Positions 25,601 to 33,115 of a stretch of 50,772 nucleotides of DNA are shown here, one piece after another. Below the pieces are notes generated by a model that saw nothing but the letters and a program-made list of their open reading frames with translations, ran no database searches and had not been told where the DNA came from. Positions within the stretch are counted from its first letter, which is position 1; each line of letters begins with the position of its first letter. Source of the DNA: an uncultured Lachnospiraceae bacterium (GTDB lineage: Bacteria; Bacillota; Clostridia; Lachnospirales; Lachnospiraceae). Location: NCBI GenBank assembly GCA_910587895.1, contig CAJUOE010000161.1, positions 1 through 50,772 of the forward strand. Reading direction: 5' to 3'. The position numbers were made by a program, and so were the translations under genes.

Positions 25601-25847
25601 CTGCGCTGTCATCCGATATGACCGTCACACGCAGGTTCTTTTTCCTCACCTGCCCGATTTGCAGGCAGATATCCAGAAATTTCTGCCCATAATTCCCAAA
25701 GCCGACCACCAGGACGTTCAGCGATTCATCCTCATCAGACAGGAAACGGTACAGGGGATATTGATACAGATGGTACTGGATTGCCACCTCCCCATCATAG
25801 AAAACTTTTGATTCTCTATCGTTCTTTAAATTCTCACGTTCATCCAT
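22686..25847 (-). CDS. Large Rossmann/RyR-like protein with C-terminal Card1/Can2-like nuclease domain
   Basis: About 1053 residues, soluble, not matching any whole protein I know. The N-terminus (~43-230) is Rossmann-like with the dinucleotide loop GFGNYG at 49-54 ('LNVLVVGFGNYGQKFLDI'). Residues ~310-400 look like a divergent RyR domain (EHRRW 316-320, GW 328-329, then 'DERKKRHVCILPS'). The middle (~480-700) is unassigned and alternates beta/alpha, possibly a second ligand domain. The C-terminus (~915-1000) resembles the PD-(D/E)XK nuclease of Card1/Can2 (DUF1887): 'GGRMLEVYLYHKV', then 'NEFD' (Asp ~954) and 'FVECKAVK' (Glu ~967, Lys ~969). The start at 25847 follows AGGAGG and overlaps the upstream stop by 8 nt (ATGGATGA). 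Probable effector of the cassette. Confidence 0.75.
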   Translation of the reverse strand: MDERENLKNDRESKVFYDGEVAIQYHLYQYPLYRFLSDEDESLNVLVVGFGNYGQKFLDICLQIGQVRKKNLRVTVISDDSADEERYLAGRPELADFYKIVDKDAKEDAGGAQVNGEDGTPTDFGGVYGTILFEVAKLERDNQKANADILENHVMCEHYDTHYAFIALGEDVLNQSAAKACKSVVDSLELQCMVSYVQAGKSALPEEKDNLCPVFVNADVRKLPLYPELERMAFNTHLIWEKSLNVDYRQVRAEFRKPYNYYSCLSHVLSLKYKLYHAGIDLEHGSLEEAAKIFQEKALGTGEGCAELKNELIWMEHRRWVTEKLCKGWRRISNLRDCLSGGMKDERKKRHVCILPSSPNQNLAAEYEKNPDFWDKASEGKLNKLDELDGMSVRLHRMFVKEAQRIRKENLLNSRNFAVIRDLAEKDQEALTAFQEWFVCLKDIWNGGSSKVWLYKGLKNNLLRAAENMADIDRKSIKEQIKALETRFYPVLASMEYRDYKLDDVALVENIPFVLTYTNSLYLAIPFVSSSDNSKIFQNVASATISNPARILYLCAVEEESDVQGIKETIPYVMAYLDRKQVRANVEFVIALAEGLLPCVYQVLGSVEGQYKRIKQVKYIAAPTEEEMPAMLEEYLAGRKKRRKAFVLERNKTALSALMEGAGIYRRFPNFRFDFAAMKFRSLSRCDLLGYISKSPYLTVADMVSLRRCGSRISRQPEFFAEYQELWEEYSKNPGTWKALCRYLGDYAEKYDMIASFKRKDNGQKEQEYQYILPFSCQRSAARVIEFLKENKFVEEGSRVNRYTTDSCKIVIVDRCGSGKEYDRLFANTYALMDPDAIDVFLNTKEHAVKVVFDNLQVSGVSMEDYSGKCRDLLRFFQKLGYVINLEVGEKNGNNISLSFTYATRQIKELLTKGGRMLEVYLYHKVRESGLFDDVMSGFEIEWEDNPENKNEFDCILTKGFRTVFVECKAVKMMEQDYYYKLKVLAEQFGINVIMVMLQETQEKSYHDTAKLNKNQEERGKKLNIITVRKREEIEHIDETLLRIVNGTYVAGD

Positions 25848-28518
25848 TGTTTTTTTCCTCCTGACGCATTTGATCTGCAATTTTACGGGCTTTCTCATAC
25901 ATCTCGTCCGCTTCTTTAAACTGCTTCCTTAATTTCAGCATCTGTCCCAATCCGTGATAACCTTCCTGAATCTTCTGCTGTAGCTTTCGGGTAGGATTCT
26001 TCTCATACAGACGTTCAAAGATGTCCAGACCCCGCTGAAACAGGGGTTCTATGTCTTTGTAGTATGCGAAACTGTCTTCCATCCATTCTTCCTCCCAGCC
26101 CTGCGGGCCCAACCACTTCAACCACTGAACATCGTGAGGTGAAATCGACTGGTATATAACATGAGCCAGTTCAAAGCAAAGCTCTGCTTCCTGACGTTCA
26201 TAATCTTCTTGTGCCTTGCCCTTATTGTCCTTAGCCAATTGACTGTATATGTCAATCGCCCTTTCCTGCCATTCCATTGCTTTATCGTAATCATAGTAAT
26301 AACCCTTACACTCCTCACAGCCATTCCAATAGAAACTCGCTGCATCCCTGTAAATCGACGCCAGTTGTTCGCTGTTCCTCTTCCTTTCCCCCCATTCATC
26401 CTCGTCCAGCTGTGATTCAGGGTAATACCCCATGGCTATCTCATAAAAATCCAAAATTCGCTGCTCGCGCTCATACCGATCCGTGTCGGCATCTTCAGCA
26501 TAAGCAAAATTCTCATCATCATAAAAATCCCACTGTTCCAGCCTTTTCCAGAAATCCACCAGTTCACAACAGCTTTGTGCCACTTTATCCCTGTAACATT
26601 GGGGATTTCTGTCAAACAGAGATTTGTAAGTCTTCCAGGATTCCCTATACAGGTCCTCCGCTTCCTCAAGCATTTCCCTCTGGTTTCCCCTTTTATCTAA
26701 TTGCCTTGCAAGGTTCCCGCACACTGTAGCCATAAATCTCTCATTGCCGCGAGGATCTCTGTCGGCAATGGAACGCCCGGTCTCCAAAGCTTTCCGATAC
26801 AGGCTTTCTGCTTCTTTCTCCCGTTTCTTTGCATACATTATGTTTGCAAGATAATTATAGCTCGCCTGCAGCCCATATGCCATATCCTCCCGCTCAGGAA
26901 ACAGGCTGCACCAGGAAGGGTCGGAAGGATAATTTCCTGTCAGGTCTTCAAAAATTTCTACAGACTTCCGGGCGATCCTTTCTGCCTCTCCCATTTGCCC
27001 CATGCGTTTCATTTGATTGGCAGAATTTTGCATACTCTCACCTAAAATCCAGCGCAATGTGCCATCCTGCGGATTCTGTTCAGCCAACCCGGCGCTGAGT
27101 TCCAAAGCCTCCCTGCTCCATCGCTCGGCTTCTTTCACATTCCCGATTCTACGCTGGCGGATTGCCCCTTTCGCTTTTGCCAGGGCTGTCAGACCCTCTC
27201 TTTCCATGTCATTGTATAGTAAGGGAATGATTTCCAAAGCCTCTGAAATACACTGCCTGGCCTTTTTATATTCCCTCACCTCATCATCAGAATACAAATC
27301 CGCCAGCCACAGAAGAAATTCCGCCTTACATTTCGTCAGCGTTTTCTCATCCTGTGCATAGTGCTGCCGCAGTTTCTCCGCCACGTCTACCCCTTGTTGT
27401 GTACAGTTCTGCTCCATCAGAAAATCCGCATATTCCTGCAGGACTTTCTGTTCCATCCGGTATCTTAGCGCTTTTTGGGTAATATCCTCATATATGGCCT
27501 TGATTTCCGCCACGCTCTCCTGGTCTAATCCCGTTGCCTTCAGATAGGAAATCAGCAGTCTTTTCCCAAAGATATATCTGCGGATTTCCACCAGCTGCCG
27601 TTCCCGCTCCTTGCCATGGAACAGTTCCAGTTTCTTCTCAGACTGCCTGACTTCCTCCTCCCACTGCGCATCCCGCAAAAAGTTCTTGGCGCTTTCATAA
27701 TCCCCTTCCTTCTTCACAAGCTCCACTGCCTTTTTTTCACGCCAGTTCATGTGCATCCCCAACTGCTGTTTTTGCAGCGTCTCCTGGCGCTCCCGGAGCA
27801 TATCTGCCTCCATCTGGCCTATCGCTTTCTGAAGCGCTCCCCGTTCCTGCTCAAGCTCCCTTTTCTTCTCCCACAAACCATCCTCCGATGAGGTCCTGGC
27901 AAGCCTGGGGATAAGCGCGGCATATTCTTCGTCCAGCACTTTTTTCCGTTCGCGTTTCTGCTGCAATGCCCGCCCTCCTTTATAAAACGGTACATTTTCC
28001 AAGGCCAGCACCTGCTGTTCATCCAAAAGCAGCTGCCCATCCTGCAGCTCCAGCGCCTTTCCAAAAATCACCTGCGAAAGATCTGTTTTCACAGTCTCCA
28101 AATCTGTGTATCTGCTGTAATAATGCCGCAGCTGCTTGTCCAGCCGCTCCATGAAATCCAGAACGCCCTCCTCAACTTCTTCCCCCTGCGGAAACTCTTT
28201 GAAATATGTAAAAATCTGCGGTTTCCCGCGTTTCCTGTAACATTCCCATGCCACGTTAAATTCCTCGATTGTATATTTCCCCACCGTCTTGCCAAACAGC
28301 ATGAGCACATAATCGCTGTCTCTTATGTACTCGTTATATTCATCCTGCTTTCGTTCCAATGCCATGGCATTGCTTAAGTCTTCACACATTATCATTTCAA
28401 GAAAAATGTCTCTCTTAACGATTTTCTTGTTTATGGAATTGGCAAATGCCGCCAATTCCTGACGCTCCTCCTTAAATTCCACCACCGATGATGCCAGGAA
28501 AATTTTTATCGTCCGCAC
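25840..28518 (-). CDS. DUF4062/TIR-like N-terminal domain with coiled coil and TPR repeats
   Basis: 892-residue soluble protein heading the cassette. Residues 1-~105 look like a DUF4062 (TIR-related) fold: 'IKIFLASSVVEFKEERQEL' at the start, 'YIRDSDYVLMLFGKTVGKYTIEEFNVAWECY' at 64-94. Glu85/86 lies where TIR enzymes carry their catalytic Glu. Residues ~175-290 are highly charged coiled coil. From ~300 to 890 there are many TPR-like helical pairs such as 'EKEAESLYRKALETGRSIADRDP' and 'RKSVEIFEDLTGNYP'. The start codon is GTG with GAGGTGG 6 nt upstream. TPR-rich proteins of this size often sense infection; the TIR-like part could make or cleave a nucleotide signal. Both roles are inferred. Confidence 0.75.
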   Translation of the reverse strand: MRTIKIFLASSVVEFKEERQELAAFANSINKKIVKRDIFLEMIMCEDLSNAMALERKQDEYNEYIRDSDYVLMLFGKTVGKYTIEEFNVAWECYRKRGKPQIFTYFKEFPQGEEVEEGVLDFMERLDKQLRHYYSRYTDLETVKTDLSQVIFGKALELQDGQLLLDEQQVLALENVPFYKGGRALQQKRERKKVLDEEYAALIPRLARTSSEDGLWEKKRELEQERGALQKAIGQMEADMLRERQETLQKQQLGMHMNWREKKAVELVKKEGDYESAKNFLRDAQWEEEVRQSEKKLELFHGKERERQLVEIRRYIFGKRLLISYLKATGLDQESVAEIKAIYEDITQKALRYRMEQKVLQEYADFLMEQNCTQQGVDVAEKLRQHYAQDEKTLTKCKAEFLLWLADLYSDDEVREYKKARQCISEALEIIPLLYNDMEREGLTALAKAKGAIRQRRIGNVKEAERWSREALELSAGLAEQNPQDGTLRWILGESMQNSANQMKRMGQMGEAERIARKSVEIFEDLTGNYPSDPSWCSLFPEREDMAYGLQASYNYLANIMYAKKREKEAESLYRKALETGRSIADRDPRGNERFMATVCGNLARQLDKRGNQREMLEEAEDLYRESWKTYKSLFDRNPQCYRDKVAQSCCELVDFWKRLEQWDFYDDENFAYAEDADTDRYEREQRILDFYEIAMGYYPESQLDEDEWGERKRNSEQLASIYRDAASFYWNGCEECKGYYYDYDKAMEWQERAIDIYSQLAKDNKGKAQEDYERQEAELCFELAHVIYQSISPHDVQWLKWLGPQGWEEEWMEDSFAYYKDIEPLFQRGLDIFERLYEKNPTRKLQQKIQEGYHGLGQMLKLRKQFKEADEMYEKARKIADQMRQEEKNNG

Positions 28519-28540
28519 GTTTGTCCACCTCTTTTATCTA

Positions 28541-28572
28541 TTCCTGCAGGAAGAACATGGTTTCCTGCAAGG
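28541..28572. promoter_or_regulatory. Possible operator: two PstI-like palindromes ahead of the cassette
   Basis: A perfect 12-bp palindrome TTCCTGCAGGAA (28541-28552) and an imperfect copy TTTCCTGCAAGG (28561-28572) are spaced 20 bp apart, two helical turns. They lie just downstream of the expected transcription start (about 28577), a typical place for repressor binding. No repressor gene is seen in the cassette. Confidence 0.5.
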
Positions 28573-28581
28573 TACCGTATC

Positions 28582-28639
28582 ATATTATAACAGAAATTAA
28601 GCCACTTTACATGAAAGAACTTAATTTCTGTTGTAATAT
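28582..28639 (-). promoter_or_regulatory. Cassette promoter inside a 20-bp inverted repeat
   Basis: Arms 28582-28601 and 28620-28639 are complementary at 19 of 20 positions around an 18-nt spacer (core AACAGAAATTAAG/CTTAATTTCTGTT). The left arm contains the minus-strand -10 TATAAT (28589-28584); no good -35 is present. The repeat could be an operator, an RNA hairpin that ends the upstream SPOCS transcript, or a remnant of a mobile element. Confidence 0.6.
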
Positions 28640-28677
28640 ATTTCAAGCATATATATTGGGGCGTTCCCCTTTCTTCT

Positions 28678-30237
28678 TTATCCGACAGTTTTAATGATCA
28701 AAATCTTATCTCCCGCTTTAATCTGCTCGGAAGAGAGCTGGTTAGTCTTTACAATTTCAGCAATCGTTGTGAAATTCTCCTTGGCAATATCCCACAGCTG
28801 ATCCCCTTCTTTGGCGATATAGCCGATAATGCCCGGGCTGTCCTGAAGCTCCTCCATATTGAGCGGCTCCTGCTCTACCTCCGTAATCTTGTTAATTTTC
28901 TGCTGTTCAAATACGATGCAGTTTAAGTTCAGCGCAGCTTTTACTTCCACCTGGCTGCTGTCTGTCATGACTGTGGTCAATTGGTCGATGCCCGTCTGCA
29001 AATGGTAGCGGCAGCCCTTGTGGATGCCCGGGGCCTCAATCAGGTAATGGAACGGCAGGATATCCCTGACGGAGGCCACCGGCATACGGTCGTCTGCCGT
29101 CACATACAGAATGGTTACCTGCAAGGTTCCCTCCACCTGAATTCCATCCTCGACAATCTCCACCTGCTCCGCCACGGCATGACCCTCGCTCGCACAGATC
29201 TGCAAGATCGGCTCCTGATTCTGCTCAAGGCTTATCTTATCCGAAATTTTGCACTTGGAGGCATTGCGGATCAGCAGCTTCTCAAAGACAGCCTCCTGGT
29301 ACAGCGGCGTCCATTTTTCATTGACGACATAGAGGTCTGCTACCACCTGCGTCTCCTCCTCGCGGAAGACCTGTATTTCCAGATCCAGCACCAGTTCCAG
29401 GTGCAGCATCCGCTCCTCGCCGTCGTAATCCGGTTTCACTTCCAGCTCAATTGCTGAGACGTCGTAAGACACATCCGCGATCATATCCTCGCTGCATCCA
29501 CTGCAATCAATGACGCCCGTAAATGGCAGCGCCGTTTCCATCCACTGCAGATGTTCCTCTTCGTCCTCCCCCTCGTAAAGCACAAACACAAGCGCCTCAC
29601 CCTTGATATTTAACTGCTGCTCCACAAGGCGCATCTCCACGCCGCGAAGCTGCACGCTCTTCCACAGCATCTGGCGGATGTTGGGCTTATTGGAGGGCAG
29701 CAGAATTTCCTCTTTGAAGCGGAACGTGTCTTTTTTCGACACAAACAGCTCCATGGCGGACAATTTCTGCTCTAAAAGCTGCACGCCCTCTTCCTGGCCA
29801 ACGCCCGTGATAAGTTCTTCATCGTAAATCTCGTCAATTACCGCGTGCAGCGTTACCAACGCTTTTACGCTCAATTTTCTGGAATTGATAATTCCGATGG
29901 AGAGATCCTCCATCTCCCAGCTTAATTTTGCCGTATCATACTCATTCGCACCGTCAATTGCCAGGCTTTCCTGAAAGGGAATTTCGCCGTTCATGGTGTT
30001 AATCTTGCCGTCCTCCTGGTCGCTGCGGTACAAAAGGGAAAATTTCAGCACGCCTTTCAGCCAGACATGATCCTGCGTGATCGTCGTCTCATCCAGTTTC
30101 AACTCTCCCCTGTCCTGTATGATTCTTATCAGATCCGGTTTCATATCCGGCACATTGAAATCGTCATCCAGCGTGACCTGTGTCACAGCTTTTCCTTTTT
30201 CCCGATTCATATGTATATATCTCTTCGCTAAATCCAA
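28678..30237 (-). CDS. SPOCS (DUF3794) and LysM domain sporulation protein
   Basis: Probable spore-envelope protein of about 519 residues. SPOCS repeats cover most of the length (repeating blocks such as 'GYDxx' strands and 'VEVKAALNLNCIVFEQQKI'), and a C-terminal LysM motif runs 'YIAKEGDQLWDIAKENFTTIAEIVKTNQLSSEQIKAGDKILII'. Homologues start near 'MDLAKRYIHMNREKGKAVTQVTLDDDFNVPD'. I therefore prefer a TTG start at 30237, where AGGAG lies 10 nt upstream within a terminator hairpin. The next ATG is at 30210. A longer frame from 30270 runs through that hairpin and is unlikely. It lies directly after veg. Confidence 0.85.
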   Translation of the reverse strand: MDLAKRYIHMNREKGKAVTQVTLDDDFNVPDMKPDLIRIIQDRGELKLDETTITQDHVWLKGVLKFSLLYRSDQEDGKINTMNGEIPFQESLAIDGANEYDTAKLSWEMEDLSIGIINSRKLSVKALVTLHAVIDEIYDEELITGVGQEEGVQLLEQKLSAMELFVSKKDTFRFKEEILLPSNKPNIRQMLWKSVQLRGVEMRLVEQQLNIKGEALVFVLYEGEDEEEHLQWMETALPFTGVIDCSGCSEDMIADVSYDVSAIELEVKPDYDGEERMLHLELVLDLEIQVFREEETQVVADLYVVNEKWTPLYQEAVFEKLLIRNASKCKISDKISLEQNQEPILQICASEGHAVAEQVEIVEDGIQVEGTLQVTILYVTADDRMPVASVRDILPFHYLIEAPGIHKGCRYHLQTGIDQLTTVMTDSSQVEVKAALNLNCIVFEQQKINKITEVEQEPLNMEELQDSPGIIGYIAKEGDQLWDIAKENFTTIAEIVKTNQLSSEQIKAGDKILIIKTVG

Positions 30238-30293
30238 AATAAAAACACTCCTATCTGAATATTGGTACATTCTATTCAGAATCGGAGTGTTTT
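30237..30293 (-). terminator. Terminator of veg that also masks the SPOCS gene ribosome-binding site
   Basis: Stem AAAACACTCC/GGAGTGTTTT (30242-30251, 30284-30293) plus inner stem CTGAATA/TATTCAG (30255-30261, 30273-30279); on the minus strand GTGTTTTTATTTT follows. The AGGAG that could serve the SPOCS gene is in the 3' arm, so readthrough RNA would have it paired. Confidence 0.8.
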
Positions 30294-30303
30294 ATTCCCT
30301 GAC

Positions 30304-30552
30304 CTAACACAATTTCATTCGAACATCTCTCGTCAACACATCTGCATAGCTAAACGAAAGAAGCTGCGATGGCTTTTTCTCATTCTCATCGTCAACCAGA
30401 ATCGTAAATACGGAAGGATATGCCCCCTGTATCACACCTTTTTGAATGTCAACCCTGTTACGGCCTCTATCTAACTGTATCATTACCTTATTCCCCAACT
30501 GCCCCGACACGGACGCGCGGACTTTATCAATATCTGCCTGTTGTACTGCCAC
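30304..30552 (-). CDS. veg: Veg family protein
   Basis: 82-residue small protein, highly expressed in vegetative Bacillus and linked to biofilm gene control. The family core is complete: 'VRASVSGQLGNKVMIQLDRGRNRVDIQKGVIQGAYPSVFTILVD' and 'QLLSFSYADVLTRDVRM'. The start is GTG at 30552 with GAGGTGG upstream. A near-consensus sigma-A promoter and a strong terminator surround it, in line with high constitutive expression. In Bacillus veg lies near other sporulation genes, and here it precedes a SPOCS gene. Confidence 0.93.
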   Translation of the reverse strand: MAVQQADIDKVRASVSGQLGNKVMIQLDRGRNRVDIQKGVIQGAYPSVFTILVDDENEKKPSQLLSFSYADVLTRDVRMKLC

Positions 30553-30622
30553 TCATTCCACCTCGTTTCACTTATCGGGAACAACCCAAGGCATTCCCAT
30601 TTGCAAACCCATAACTCTATTC

Positions 30623-30651
30623 AGTATATCACTGTGATAAAGTTTTGTCAA
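30623..30651 (-). promoter_or_regulatory. Strong sigma-A promoter of veg
   Basis: TTGACA (30651-30646), 17-bp spacer, TATACT (30628-30623) on the minus strand. The TGA inside the -35 hexamer is the stop codon of the GH10 gene. Confidence 0.88.
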
Positions 30652-33089
30652 AAAGAAATCTTTACGTGTCTGCCCTGACCCTTGGATTTCAGCCGTTTTT
30701 GGTATGTTGCCAGCTTACGTTTGGGACACTTGATATGCGCTTTTCCATGAATGCCCTTTAAGGCATTCTTCCCAACTGAAGCCAGCTTTGTACTTTTAAT
30801 GGTTATCTTTTTCAGGCTCTTGCAGCGATAAAATGCTTTCTCGCCAATCTTTGTGACATTGCTGCCGACAGTCACAGACGATACCTTCGCGCAGCCTGAA
30901 AATGCCGAAGAGCCGATTGTCTTCACATTCTTTCCGATTGTAATCTTTGTCGCTTTCGTACAGCCTTTGCAGGCGCCATTCCCCACCGACGTCACCCTGA
31001 AATTTTTGCCGCAAATCTTAACAGCTGCCGCCACATTGAGTTTCTTTAGTTTCTTCTTCGCCGCAGCATTGCGAATTCCGACAAGCGAAACCGTACCTTT
31101 GCCATCCATCCTTGCATCGGTAACCTTATAAATGTAATCCCCTACTGTATAACGCTGGTTTTGAGCCACGGTAACGACGGGTTCCCTGTCCTCATTGTTA
31201 TCTTTATTATTATCCTTGCCGCCGGTATCTTCTTTTTCAGGCGGTTTTTTGCTCTCTTCCTCCTGCCGGCTGTACTCTGTTTCCGACTCCGTCAGGATGC
31301 GAAAGACATCTGCCGATACCAGCGCCTTCTGTTCCTCCGTCAGGGAATCATACAGTCTCCTTGCCTCTGCAATCTTCGCTTTGCAGGATTCTGTGAACTC
31401 TACCTTTCCGATGCTGTTGATTGTGTCGATGGCGGCCTGCGTATTGCCGATTGCCTGAACAACCCCCTCAAATGCAGGTTTTCTGCTCAGATCATCATAA
31501 AACAGCAGGCAGTCCTCGCCGGGACGCCACGACAGGCCGTCCGTAAGCCCCCAAAAAGTCAGGCTGGTAATATTTGCGCCTTCGCGCTTTTCTTTTAGCA
31601 ACGCCTCCATGAATTCCTGATAATAAGCGCCCTGAATGATTTGTGTATCGTCCTCGGCAATTCCAACGTCCAGCTCCGTCACATGGATTTCCAGACCCAG
31701 TTCGTCCCGAAACCTGCGTACCGCCGTCATATAACCGCTGTCGCCCTCCAATGGCCGCTGCGTGTCAATATGGCTCTGCATTCCCAGGCCGTCAATGTTT
31801 CCATCTTCTTTTATCGGCTTTAACAGCGATATGATTCCCTCCCGTTTGGCAGGGAAGTATTCATTGTAATCATTGTAAAACAGTTTCAGGTCTTCCCTGC
31901 CACACTGCTTTGCATACTTCCTGGCATAAGCAAACGCCTTTTGCACAAAATCAGCGCCGATGGTCTGATACCAGGGACTGTCGTCCTGGCGCATGGGCGC
32001 GGTACCTGCGCCAAAATATTCCGCAATCGCCTCGTTGGCCACATCCCATGCGTAAATTACACCAGGATAATTTGTCTCTGTCCAGGAAATGACCTCTTTG
32101 ATGTAATTTTCCATACGTTTTAACATCAAATCCCTGTCCGCGCGTTTTCCGGATACGTCGTAATCTTCATAGAAAAACCATTCCGGCGTCTGGGAATGCC
32201 AGACCAGGGTATGCCCGCGCACGGCAAGCCCATGCTGCTTTGCATACTCCAGCCCCGTTCTGTATGAGTCAAAATTGAGCGCCACATGCTCTTTGTATTC
32301 GCCCAGGTTGCTTTTGCTCGTCGCCTGATCCATGATATAGGCGGGTTTCATCTCATTTTCCATCGTCATGCTGCTGCACTGCCGAAGAAAGAGCTGGCTG
32401 TACTCCGGCGTATTCAACACCAGATCCGGCACGGCAAGTCCGATGCGAAACTGGTCTTTGTACAATTCTTTCAGTGACGGGTAGCTTTCGGTATCACAGA
32501 ACGGATGTAAGGATACTTTGATATCATCCACGTAAATATCCATCAGATCATCCTGCGCCGACGGACTCTGTGTCCACGACGTCTCAAAAAATAATATGGC
32601 ATCGGACAGGTTGACGCCGCGGGGAACGACCATGGCTCCCGTTATCTCTCCCCATTCGCCGCGTGCAATCTCCCTGTTTCCCAGACTATAATATCTTCCA
32701 TTACAGAACATGGTGAGCTGGATTTTTTTCTTTTCCGGCCCGGATGCATACCTTGCATAAGCTAAAACATGCAGGTAGCTGCCAGCCTGCAGCCGGTTTC
32801 CAATCTCCAGCTTTGCTCCGGAAGACGTCGTCTTTCTTCCTGAAATTTTCATGCAGTAACTGCCGCTTCTGGGACTGTCCGTCTCCACCGAGAGGCTCGC
32901 ACCGTCTTTGGCGAACCATCCGCCGACAGTGCCCGATTCAAACCCCTCCTCACACAGCGCCGTCCCTGCCGTCTCCGCGCCCGAAAAAGACGCCTCTGCC
33001 ATGCTCTCTCCAATTCCCTGAAAGAACAGACAGCCAGCCAAAATAATGGCTGCAGTTGTTCTTAAAAAACACTTCTCTTTACTTTTCAT
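30648..33089 (-). CDS. Secreted GH10 endo-1,4-beta-xylanase with CBM and LRR_5 tail
   Basis: Extracellular xylanase of 813 residues. Signal peptide ~1-33; carbohydrate-binding module of the CBM4/9/22 type ~45-195 ('EEGFESGTVGGWFAKDGASLSVETD'). GH10 barrel ~200-545 with 'GHTLVWHSQTPEW', acid/base Glu353 in 'DVANEAIAE' and nucleophile Glu472 in 'HVTELDVG'. A helical FIVAR-like segment (~555-620) and a Pro/Glu/Lys linker follow. The C-terminal LRR_5 (BspA-like) repeats ~690-800 ('IGKNVKTIGSSAFSGC') are shared with the neighbouring GH43 tail. It follows that gene by 26 nt, so they form one xylan-utilisation transcript. The ribosome-binding site is GGGAAGGA. Confidence 0.94.
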   Translation of the reverse strand: MKSKEKCFLRTTAAIILAGCLFFQGIGESMAEASFSGAETAGTALCEEGFESGTVGGWFAKDGASLSVETDSPRSGSYCMKISGRKTTSSGAKLEIGNRLQAGSYLHVLAYARYASGPEKKKIQLTMFCNGRYYSLGNREIARGEWGEITGAMVVPRGVNLSDAILFFETSWTQSPSAQDDLMDIYVDDIKVSLHPFCDTESYPSLKELYKDQFRIGLAVPDLVLNTPEYSQLFLRQCSSMTMENEMKPAYIMDQATSKSNLGEYKEHVALNFDSYRTGLEYAKQHGLAVRGHTLVWHSQTPEWFFYEDYDVSGKRADRDLMLKRMENYIKEVISWTETNYPGVIYAWDVANEAIAEYFGAGTAPMRQDDSPWYQTIGADFVQKAFAYARKYAKQCGREDLKLFYNDYNEYFPAKREGIISLLKPIKEDGNIDGLGMQSHIDTQRPLEGDSGYMTAVRRFRDELGLEIHVTELDVGIAEDDTQIIQGAYYQEFMEALLKEKREGANITSLTFWGLTDGLSWRPGEDCLLFYDDLSRKPAFEGVVQAIGNTQAAIDTINSIGKVEFTESCKAKIAEARRLYDSLTEEQKALVSADVFRILTESETEYSRQEEESKKPPEKEDTGGKDNNKDNNEDREPVVTVAQNQRYTVGDYIYKVTDARMDGKGTVSLVGIRNAAAKKKLKKLNVAAAVKICGKNFRVTSVGNGACKGCTKATKITIGKNVKTIGSSAFSGCAKVSSVTVGSNVTKIGEKAFYRCKSLKKITIKSTKLASVGKNALKGIHGKAHIKCPKRKLATYQKRLKSKGQGRHVKISF

Positions 33090-33115
33090 ATCTGTCTGTC
33101 CTTCCCTGTGAAATG

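Noticed and set aside
21962..28518. Type III CRISPR locus suggested by the Card1/Can2-like domain
   Set aside because: No repeat-spacer array and no cas genes are present, and the nuclease protein lacks an evident CARF domain at its N-terminus.
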